Positions 14,101-26,100 of a stretch of DNA of 64,000 bases are shown piece by piece; the first letter of the stretch is position 1; every line of letters starts with the position of its first letter. Position numbers and translations under genes: made by a program. This DNA is from Porites lobata (taxonomy: Eukaryota; Cnidaria; Anthozoa; Scleractinia; Poritidae): positions 847,501-911,500 of the forward strand of contig CALNXK010000104.1 in the NCBI GenBank assembly GCA_942486035.1. The letters run 5' to 3'. The notes beneath the pieces were generated by a model. The model searched no databases, was not told where the DNA came from, and was given only the letters and a program-made list of their open reading frames with translations.

Positions 14101-17100
14101 ATTTTCATTCACGAAGACAAGTTAAAGTGTCTTTAAAGATCCTGAGTCTTTAAGCGTAAGGCCAGTTTTAGCGGGCTTCCCGGCGCGGTGTTTACTGTTT
14201 TCAAAGATGAACTCCTCGAAGCAAGAAAATCCCTCAAAGTTTTCTTTCTACAGCCAAATTTAAAAAAAATATATTCTTTGAAACCTTTTCTTTCTATCTG
14301 CGGTGAGAAAATATATCTGAGGGCTTTTTAAAGTTCTGTAAGCTTATATCAAACCTGGTACTAGGCCAGATCATCGGTTCAAATCCTACAAACGTGCATA
14401 AACTTGCCGCATAAACTGTGCTCGACTTCATGAAATTAGATATAACAAAAACAAACGTCAAATACAATAATTACTAACGCTTACGAATCGAGATTCAGTT
14501 CCTGAAAGCTATCAAGGAAGGCCACAGTTGCTTGAGACTTTTAAACCTTCTTACGCATTAAGCAAAGTGAACAACGAAAACGATACCATCCGAAATCGAA
14601 TTACCGAATTTTGACAAGCGACGCATTTCTCAACCAAAAACCCAGTAAACAAACCAGCCATGAATAACAGAAGACTCTTGATAGCAGCTGTATTTCATTT
14701 TGTACATCCAGAGAAAAAGGCAGTTAAAAATATCACAAGTTGACACAAAACTCTGTCAGCTTCAGCTGTCAAAGTAAACAACTTTCAAGAAGCTGCATGA
14801 ATTTCCGCATGAACTCACCTGTCAAATTTTGACTGATCAGAGCATAAAAAATGGGCGTAGAGCGTCACCAACGCGAGACCATGGTAAGAAAAGGTCTTCC
14901 TCGCCTGTATATTAAAAAAAACTGGCTGAAATTTCGCGTTCAAGGTCAGTTTAAAATCAAAATCCTAATAGTGCGCGGCCATAGTGACATAAACACAACA
15001 TATTTGATATGAATCATTGGAAAAAATAAACTTGAGCCTGTGATCATTTGAAACTGGTAATTTGTCAGCGGATAACTTCAAAAAATACTCGACTTCGATG
15101 GGTCGACACTTGAGCTCGCGGTACAGTCAGGTGATTCTGGTCAGCGGATACCCTGTTTTGGTAGCTGTCAATTGATCGCAACATTGATGTGCAATTAGTT
15201 CTCTCTTGGGATCCCAAACTAGCTAGAAAGTGTGAGAGTAAACATTGGTTTCCCCGTGGTGCGGACGGACGCTCGGTCGCTCGGTGTACGGTCACGTGAT
15301 TACCAAATTTCTGAGATAGGTAGATTTACTTAGCTATGGGGCTCCGCCCACGCGCCGCGCGTGGAGCTCAGCTATTAATCGACTACAGTACGTATTTCAA
15401 GGACGTAACTCAATACTACTATTGTCAACTCAGTCCGTTGTCCACTACTAGCCACCGACACTGAGGTGAATAATTGTGTTAGTATATAAAGAAAACAGTG
15501 AGATAATTGAGCACAAAAATGATAATTTTTAACTCATTTACTGTTGCCAACGATTACAATTTTGGCGCACAATGACCGAACGGCCGCGGTCGTCCCTTTT
15601 TCTTGCCGACAAATAAATCTTTTGAAGGCATTTGTCTAGCTTTTGTGGGGAAATTTCTTCAAAAGGAGTTGTGAATTCTTTTTGTATTTAAAATCATTCT
15701 GTAAAAAGATTATGATATTTAGTTCTAAGTTTATTTATAAACAAGTCAACTAAATAAAGAAACGCAAGACTTAAGCTTAATTTGCATTTGTAAACAAAAA
15801 ACTTTTTCACCAGTTTTATCGATGAATTCAAGTAAAAAAGACAAAGCTTTACCCATTAAAACTTCAAAACCGAACTTCGTCACCTTCTTCGAGTATTTCG
15901 GGAACAGCTTGCTTGATTAGTTGTGAAATTTCTTTGTTTGTTACGGCAGGAAACCGGGAAGGCATTTTGCTCGCAACTTAAGCGAGTTTCGGGTCGCTCG
16001 CTCGGAGGAACTGGAGGTGAATCAGTGAATAGTGCAGGATATTCACTGATTGAATAGCCAATCGGAGCGCGCGAAAAACACTATCCAATTAGTATATACT
16101 AAATAAAGTTATTCAATTCCATTCAGACCAGCATATTTTTAGACAATAATTTGATAGCTGATTTGATGATTTTGTGTTCAACTTAAAGTATTTTCTTCTT
16201 TTACCAAACATAGCTGTACAGCCTATGTCAACTGCTTTACAAGGTTCATCATCAACGATTGAGCCAGCGCAATTACTTCAATCAACAGCCTATCGAACAA
16301 CTTTATCCTATCTTACGGTACTAACTCCAACTTCAATGTCACTATCAAAATCTCAACTTCAACCCGAAACTACTCCTCTTATGGTCAGGCCTTCAGTTTC
16401 AAATTTATCATCATATCATCAAAACACACCGTCCTCACTTTCGGTTCAGATGTTATCACTGACACTATCGTCACAAGATCAGAATTCTACATTACGTCTT
16501 CCGAGTCAGCTATTCCAGACATCTCACACCTCAACTCCATCCCTAACAAAATTGCAACCCACATTATCTCCCCGGCATCCATTAAAACTGTCAGAACCGT
16601 CACCGTCATTACCTGCTTCACTAGTTCAACAGACCTCATCAGTTGCTCCACCAGGTAACTCCCAATCAAAACTGTGATACTTTTTTTACCTTACTAATCC
16701 GTCTGTTCCTTCATCCATCTACCCATCCATCCATCTATCCATTCATCCATTCATTCATCCATCCATCCATCCATCCATCCGTCCGTCCGTCCGTCCGTCC
16801 GTCCGTCCGTCCATCCATCCAGCAATCCATTCATCCATTCATCCATTCATATCCATCCATCCATCCATCCATCCATCCATCCATCCATCCATCCATCCAT
16901 CCATCCATCTGTTCCTGTTCTTCAAAGAAGATCTCCCTTGATCCGGTTAGTTAATGATTATTTTCGCTTGTTCGCCAAAAGCTCTTTGGGAGGCCCAGTT
17001 AACTCAAAGGATATTTATTTTTTACTCACCTACGTGCCTGAAATATTCTTATGGTGTTGTGACTTTCGTTATAGTTCACGGTAATTGGAGCAGTTGGTCT

Positions 17101-20100
17101 TCATGGCCAAACTGTAACAAGCCATGCAATGGAGGATCCAAGTCAAGAAAACGACTTTGTGACAATCCCAGACCAGCTAATGGTGGGAGAGACTGTGAAG
17201 GTCCAGCGACAGAGAGCCAGTCATGCAACCCTAATCCTTGTCCAGGTCTGTTAAGTTCAATTCTACGTTGTTATCGAATATCTTAGGAACAGCAAATCGC
17301 ACATTAATCAAACACCCACTTTTGACTTGGGAGTGTCCGCTTAACCGTGTTTTGGTTTCACTGGGAGGGGACAGGGGGTGATGGAGAGCGTTTGGAGGCC
17401 CGTCCCCTTAACCCTAAAACTGCTTATATATGGCCACTGAATTTACACTGAAAAGTTTAAACATCTGTTTTAATAAAGATTTAATTTTATGAACTGAGTT
17501 GACAAGGAAGATTTCCTACCATAGAGGTATTGAGAAGCTGACATTTTAAGCGCTATCCCTACTGCTTCGTCAGAGCCAATCAGAAGATTATCGTTGTGCG
17601 TAGGTTATATGCCGGATGCTGGAGCTAGCTATGTTATTGTTAGGAACGTGTTAAAGTGAAAAAAAAAGGGTTATTTTATTTAGTTACCTGAAAATCGTTC
17701 GTTACATGTGAATCCAGAGTACCGATTTGAAAGTTTTTTTTGCAAGTTTGTTCTACAATTAAGATTTAAGTGGATTTCTATACTACCTTTGTGGTAAGGA
17801 AAAGAAATATCACAGATTGCTGCGTTTTGTCTGGAAAGCTGGAATATTTTACGAGATTGAGTGTCGAGCTGGTTGTATACTGATTGTTCATCTTTTTATA
17901 GTGCGGCGTATGGTAAGGGATCGGAGTCGAGATAGCCACTTTAAAAAAGGCACATTTCCCCTGACTTCTTGGGAATATTTAGGTCGTCCCCGGTTCGTTA
18001 AAGTCTAAGAAATTAAATTCATAGGAAATACAGTTTTTGAATTGCGATGGATGACTGCTCCAGACTTTCAGATAGTTGAGACTGTGGCTCGAAATGGAGG
18101 GCGAGGAAAAAAGGTCGGAAGTGTTTTTTTAATTTCCTGTTCACTTTTCTTTGCTCCACTCTCCATTATCTAAATGCGCATGCCTGGAACAGGCTATGTG
18201 ATGAATTACTGAGACAGAGATGAATAAAACAGGTAACAGGGGACAAGCGCGCCGTTTGTTTCAAAATTACCTTTTTTCAGTTGTTATACATTGTAGCCTT
18301 TCTTTGTTCTGCATATGGATACAAACGCTTAAAAACAGAAAAAAGGGCTCCCTGATCTTTCGATGATTGGTTTATAGTCCACACTCGCACATAAGCCGTC
18401 AAGGCTGTTAGAAGGTTTAATGACAAATAGAAAAACCAGTTATGTTTCAAACATCTCTAAGGTTGATTAATCTTTAATGCCGGGTGGAAAGAATTGACCG
18501 AATTATAATTTTCAAAGTCTTGTTTAACTAAATTAAAAAAACAAAAAAAAAAACTTGGTGTAATTAAATAGTCAGAGTGACACAATGACGCAACGTGACG
18601 CCATCATGACATCACTTGATTAGATGTCTTGGCTTATAGCCCATATTCAGCTGTTACAAAGTGAATACGCTAACTGGCATGGTGAAATGAAAACGATTAA
18701 AAATGTGAAGGATATATTTTTGCCTTAGTGTCATTTCCTGCGGAGTCCGGCGTTTTCAATTAATTCAACGCACTTAATTTGCTTAACAAAAGTTGTGAAT
18801 TGAGATAATTGTAATCGAAACTTTGATTTGTGTTTGTTTTAAGAGCAAATTAAAATTAATGATTGATTCGAGTCAATTTATAACATATATGGAGAGTAAA
18901 GTTTTGGGACTCCAGCGCTGGTGTTCGCTTCACATTGATGTTCCTAAAACTGTGTTTTCAGATGTTGATAACAAGTGTTGGTCAGCAGCGTAATTTTTTC
19001 TTTTATAAACACATTTGCACATTTGCACATTTTCAAGTTGTCTGGGGTTGTGGAGGAGACAGGTGGTCAAGCTTCCCAGCACACAGTAACCAGGCGTGCA
19101 TTTCTCAAAACTACCGAGGAGTTTTCGGACCCATAGTGTTTCTTCTTCTCATCAACTTTTTTTAACGATCTTTGTGTAGAGTAGGCCAACATACTTCTTT
19201 CTACTTGTTGAAATTTGTTTAATGTGTCCTTTCCCTCCTGTTTGTTGCATACGAAGAACTTTCAAGAATAAAATTTTTTTGATTTGCTGCTAGCATAGGC
19301 CTGGCTTTTTTCCTTGGTATTCAGAGGGCGGAATACCAGGGAAAAGAGGCCTCTGCTAGTAGGTCCTTAAAACTTAGTGTGAATGTCTCGTTTATACTCT
19401 GTGGAGTAAAATCATTGCCTTTTTACACTAACAAAGAGGTCTTTTATTTTCAGCTGATAATATAAACTGCAAGATAAGGTTTCCAACGAAAGAATGGAAA
19501 GAAACAATGGCCAATCACAGCAGCAAAAGCTACGTAGAATGTGCCAATGAGACTGAAGGAATGGTAAATGCTGCAACCATAAATTTGTTTGTTACAGAAA
19601 ATGACTCCACTGCAAACCTTTTTACCGATAGCTAGAACATATTAATGTGCCTTTAAAACCATCACATTCTTTTCTTTCTCTTTCTATTAAGTGGGAAACA
19701 TCCCCCCTTTTCACGGCATCGAGAGGCCATGTTTGTTTTCAAAGTCAAGTTTTTAACCTCCTCCCTTTCCCCGACGGGAATGACTGGACCGGAAATGCTA
19801 TTATATGACACTGCTGCTAACGATAATCACTTTTTGAACTTTGATCCTATTCAGACAGGGTGATGGTTTCAGATCCTTCTTTGATAGTAAATGACGTCAT
19901 CATGAAATCATTGCTAATGTTAAAGATTATTTACGTGTTAGCCAACTTTTTGATTTTGTCAGACGCCTTACTATTTACTAGGCATTTTTCGCTTTGAGGG
20001 AAAAATTTCATGGAATTCGTCTTCTGTCTAAGATCAACAATGATGGTCATAATGACGTCAAAATACCTTAATCGTGTCAATTACATTACCCTATGTGTAA

Positions 20101-23100
20101 TTTTGGCGGCCATATCAAGAGCGGTTTGGAAGTTATAGAGCCGCCAGTAGTAGGAAGCAAAAAAGGAAGCCCGTTCTGAAAAGGGAGTTTTTCTCTTTTT
20201 TGTCAGCTAAGAGAGTTTTACCACTCAAAAGGTGAAAACGTCATGGATGTAAAAGTATTGAATCTGAGGTAAATATTTATAAAGATACCCTCCACATGAA
20301 TGGAATTTAAAACAAAATGGTTATTCCTTTCTCTGCGATTTCTAACGTCTTCTTAGCTACGCGTTCCCTGCTAGGGATTTTTAGGCTTTTATGCTGTATC
20401 CACGTTTATTTTCAAAACAGTGCTTTTTCCCTTCAAAATTGGTCACAAAAAAAAGAAAGAAAATTGAGCTCTTACCTAGCATTTACGCAACCGACCGAGG
20501 TGGAAATCTTGTGCATAAATTTAAAACTATAAAATTTGGAAAAACTGCACAACCTAGAATCACAGCCCATATTTTCAGAATATTCCCAAATGAAATGGAG
20601 CAAACCATTTGATGTTCCAACCTAAATAACCCCTTGACTGAGTCTCTTCTAAACTGACTCCGTCTCTAAGGCTTTAAAGTTTTCCCACTTTCCCACTTTA
20701 GCATTCTCTAACCCGACCTTTTGAGATTTTACTGTTTGATCTCTGGTTAGTCATTTACATTCGTATTCTGCTGTGTATGCACGGACGAAAACCCGCTTTC
20801 AAGAAAAAAAAAATAAAACCGACAAACAAATAAACAAATAAAAATGATAAGTTAACAAAAGGGTGACGCCACTCTAAAGAAAGGGGTTATTATTTTCATA
20901 ATCCCTTAAGAGTCTATAAGTTGCCTCATAATTGTGAAATGACAGCATCCAGTTTCATTTACTACCAAGGATTTTGAAGAAGAGAAAAGTTAAAAGAGGG
21001 AAGACTTGACACTCAGGCTGATTTAAATCCTGTCAGGAAGCCAAGCTTTTTTAATTAATTAATTCACGTTTGTAACACTAAGTCTCATAGTTATATTTTT
21101 TATTACTTGAATTCAGCGAAGGAAGCATAATCGCCAGTATAAACGTGAGTTTTCTTGCTGTAGATGCACTACAGATTATCTCATTACAAGAAGAGCTGGC
21201 TGGAGGAACACTGGGCACTACTCCAGCAGAATTACTCAACCTTTCTAGCAGTTATGGTGAGGATACTGCGAAATGGGTTGTGGTTCGTTCGCCCATTGCA
21301 CACTAGCCAGATAACCGACGAAATGAGTTCTCTGGCGTTCCTTTTGACAGCTTTCAGGCATTTTCAATTTCTGCCTAACCATGTGACCTTGCCATTTCGT
21401 TGCTTATTCTAACAAATATGCTAAATCACTAGGAGAAAGGCACAAGATAAATCTAATACTTAGGAGTTAATGTCGTTGAAAGATAGTTACCAGGTAGCGA
21501 TTTCTTCTGATTCTGTTTGTCTTGGGTTGAAAAGTTGCTCTAAAATACTTAAGTACATCAATTGTGCGTAATTTAAGCTACTGAGTAGTAATCTCATTTA
21601 ATTTGGTATGATAATCGCGCCGTACAAGGCGGATTTAATTGTTGGGCAAACTCTAAAAGAGTGAACTGAGTAAAGAAAATAATAAATTAAGATAATAGTT
21701 AGTTGATTAGAGTTGCAGTTAATATGAATGACTTTTCTCCTTATTTCTATCAACAGTACCAGGCGAGCCACCTGTAATATTGCAAGCAATAAGCAACACT
21801 TCCACATCTATAGAACTGAAATGGACAGAGGTTACTGAGCTCTATTCGATGCCACTTTTAGGCTATGTTATAGTGTACAAGAAAAGCAACGAAAATTTTC
21901 GAGTAGAATCTATGAAATCAGTATCACCAACGCCACGTGAAGCAGTTTTAGAGGATCTAGAGAAGTTTACAGATTACATAGTACGCATTTATGCTTTCAC
22001 CAGCAATGGTAATGGAATACCGAGTCAAGCTGTCGCATTAAGAACGCAGGAAGATGGTAAGCTGTAGGCTGGTTTACCGGGATAAGAACCTTTTTTAAAA
22101 GGCATGTGTTATTAACAAATAAGGATGAGCTAAGGAGTAGAGGGAAATAACGGAAGAGGAAAATTCGCCCGGAGATGCCTCAAAATATCACTCTTTACTA
22201 TGAAAATTTTTCGTTTTTTGTTGTCTGTTGAGACCAAAATGGCAATTATAGCGTGAGTTCGAAGGCAGGGCTCTGAGTAGTCCCTAAAGAAGAGACTTCA
22301 TCCATGTGCATTCTCCTCCCCAGAGCTTCCTGAGAACCTTTTAGCCGCTTGGCCTGAGTACGAGTACCAGAAGTGCTCAGGCCCCGCCAGCGTAGAGGGA
22401 CAGGAGGTTCTGAGGCAGACAATGATTCGTGTGCGGTGGCAGGAGAATAGTACGGCAGCTCATCGAAGGGGAACAAATAAGGCAATTAAAAAGAAAAGGG
22501 CTAGTTCTTCCTGCTCCCTTTTTACTTCCATGACTTTCTCCTATGCGTTTCGCCTCTAAAGATGAATGGGGTAGGTCCCTAAAAAGTATTCTATCTAGAA
22601 AGGGAAATTTTAGCTTTAGTGACCAAACAGTCTTTGCGAGAACTTAAATTTGATCATCAGGAGTGAGAGACAGTGGAGAAACGTTCCAAAATTTAAAACG
22701 CAGTAGCAGAAGTATTATGTATTATTAATGCCTATGCATTTTAGTACATGTCCCATGCAAATGTACTTTCAACGCTAAAACAGGAATTTCGGTGCTTTCT
22801 TTCTTCCTTTCCCTTTTCTGTAGCCCCTTTGTAGACCCATAAAACTGAGACATTTTTCTTTTGTCACTAGTTCCCAGTCAAACACAACCGAACATCATTG
22901 TCCAGGCCACAAGTTCCACCACGATTGATGTTTCTTGGCAACCAATTGATCAAGCTTATGTACACGGAATACTCCTGGGGTATGAGGTCAGGTTTGCTAA
23001 AGATGATGGGTCACCGCCGTTCTGGGAATCAAGACACGTCCATCCAAATGTCCGTAAAATAATTTTAAGCGATCTTTGGTACTACTCAAAGTACAAGATA

Positions 23101-26100
23101 GTGGTTTGTGCGAAGACATCTAAAGGTTGTGGAAAAGAATATCACGCCATATCTTACACTTGGGATGATGGTAAGTTGTCCGAATCATTTTATTCGTCTT
23201 TCTGTTCGTACCACGAAAATCTTGCTTCCAAACCTTACAGCGATTGTACCAAGTAGTTCAATTTGCTAAATGTAGGCAAACATCGAAAAGCGCCTAATTC
23301 ATAGCTTCTGTATTCCAGTTCACAAAAGAGAAAGGCAAATTCTTGGTCGCGTGTTAACGTCTAATAGAAAACGTCCCGGTGATGACAATTCACGCCGTAT
23401 TCGCGCAATGTCGGCAAAGAGGTGTACCAAAAGTGCGCTGTACGTTCACAGTTGGTTTTGGCTTGTTTAAACCTATCACCTTTGTGAAAATCTCTTCTCT
23501 ATCGTTGTCGCTTTTGCTTAGGCTCCCAATTAACGCTTTTTGAGAATACAATCAGTCAACGTTGTCTTCCTTCTTTTTAAGTCCCCACCAGACCACCGCA
23601 GAATGTCTTAGCGCAAAACCTAACATCCGAAAAATCGATTAATGTTAACTGGAGTCCAGTCCTTAGTGGCCATGTCAACGGCCCTCTTCTTGGTTATTCT
23701 CTTAAATATCAAAGAATCAGGACGGCTGAGAGATTATTGGAAGATACAGAGGAATATACATTGACTTTTAAGCCAGAGGAGCTTTCCACTGTCCTACAAG
23801 TTAAAACGTATTCTACCTACCGAATCCGAGTGGCTGCCTTTACACCAAAAGGACTGGGACCTTACAGTGAAGACGTACTAGCTGGTGAGAGTGTAGAAGT
23901 TATTACTTTGATGTATATTAAGACGTTTGTTGTAAAGATGAAAGCACTGTAACTGTAGAGTTTCTCATTTATCAGCCACTCTACTAAAGAAATCCCAGTT
24001 TAAAAGCATTCGTGATAGATTTGTCTTTTAATTTGAGTCTTAATATTCACGGTTATCTTATATGTTTGTGTTTTATCTTATTGCAACTTATGATTAATCT
24101 TGAAACAGCATATTTTGGACCTAAGGAAAGGCATTTTACTAAATATAAAAGCATTTTAGTACAACTTTTTAACAGCCAAATAAAAGTAGAAGCCGTGGAA
24201 AATTTTAAAGCATCGGGTTGCTAAGTATAAAGTATGACTCATTACGGAGTTTCTTTATCCCCTTTTCTCTATTAAAAATAAGAATAGAATTCATTGTCAG
24301 TGAAATGCCCAATATCTTTTTAATCACACTGCCTCTATATTTTTCTTTCTTTTTGCTTCCCATTAAAAGAAACCTGCCGTTGTCCAAAAATACTCTACAC
24401 AAACTTCTGGGCAACAACACCATACCTTACGTTTAACAAAAAAGATAACAAACTCGAGGGAATATTTAGCGGGATTATCACTGAAATGGTTCACACTGCT
24501 TGCGGAATTTGTCCCGCGCACGGCGACACCATAATCGAGATCTCTAACAACGGGAAGAATGGACTTTCTGCTAAGGAAGATGTGTTAGAAGTCCTTAAAG
24601 ACATCGATGATGTCCCAGAAATAAGTTTTCCAATATACGGCAACAAATACATCACCAAATACTTGGGTGACTACGCTTACATCAACATTGTGGAATCACC
24701 CGGGGTAGCATTCCTTGCTGCTAGTAGGCCCCCCGGTGGAAAAGCTATGAACATGATAATGGCAATACTGCAAACGGTGCCTTTGATTGTGTTGTCAGCA
24801 TGCATGGGCTTCATGTCTGGATTTATTGTATGGTTTTTGGTAAGTCCTGAAAAATCAGTTGCTATGGTGAAGAGAGCCTTCGTCATTTATTGCATGAGGA
24901 GATTTATTTCAGGCTGTTAAGAGTCAAAACTGTCCTGAGCAATCAGAGGGTTATCTAATTAGAAAGACCAAAATAGAAATGAACGCAACAATGAAGCACC
25001 CTCTCTTCAGGAAGGAAGACCTTCCAAAATGAAGGTGCGAGCGACTGAAGCTTACCCCCTCCCCACAGAACTTGGGGAAAATAATTAGAATCTCATTACT
25101 TTACACAGGAATATATTACCGCCGATAATGTCTTGGCCTTTTGCCTTGATCTCGTTAATGAAATGGTTTTGAAATCTTGTAATCTTTCACCTGCTCTATC
25201 ATGTGATTCAACATGTTTTACAGGTTGTTTAGCCATTTTAAGATCGATAGACGTCTTGCTTTTTGAAAACAAAAATCACCTGATGTGACTCAGCATCAAT
25301 GTACCGTAACGGAATAATGGAAGCTCTATTCCCAGTTCCTTCCAAAATGTATTGCAGATAATCTCTAAAATTGTCCCATTTCCGTTTCACTGATTCTTGG
25401 CGGGCAATTCATGAATACTAAAGAGGGCAAAAAAAAAAAAAAAAAAACTGCCATAAGTTGTAAAAACATTTGAGACACTGTCCCTGATTAGGCTTACATG
25501 TTCTGCCCATGATCGTGTGCTTTGGATTCCCCTTCCTTCCCTTGTCAAAGTTGCTAGCAGGAGAGAGAGATGCGAAAGGCCCCTTTTCGTTGGGATGTGC
25601 CAACAAATATTATACTGATTGTAGCTCTTACTAACCCTAAATTCAGTTATTTGGCTTCTCCTCATTTTCTTAATTCCCTCGCCAAAACCTCCAACACCAC
25701 CACCACCACCACCATTTCAAGTGTTTTTCCTCCACCGCCCTACCTCATTTCTGTAGTCTGTCACCACCATTACAACCACCACCACAACCATCACCAAATC
25801 TTTTAATTTCCTCCAGCGCCACCACCACAAGGGGAGGAAAACGGATAACAGCAATGAATGAAGGCAGAAGGAGGAATTCTTTCAGTTCATTTTTTTTCCA
25901 TTAAACATATAACATAAAAATCATCTTGACATAGCCCTTTTTAAGACTAGAGAACAAAACTCGTCTCAAGATATTGTCTGCATTGTGCTCTTTGATGCTT
26001 GCATTTATTTTAACCGCAGGACTCAAAATTTAACCCTAAAGAATTTCCGCCCAGTTTCTTGAAAGGAGTTGGCGAAGGTTTCTGGTGGTCTTACATTTCC

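Noticed and set aside
16643..16954. Open frame of repeated HPSIHPSI
   Set aside because: It is a translation of the ATCC microsatellite downstream of the mucin-like exon donor.
18935..19165. 76-codon frame ahead of the SEA exons, with VVWGCGGDRWSS
   Set aside because: No matching exon in the paralogue and no donor that keeps phase.
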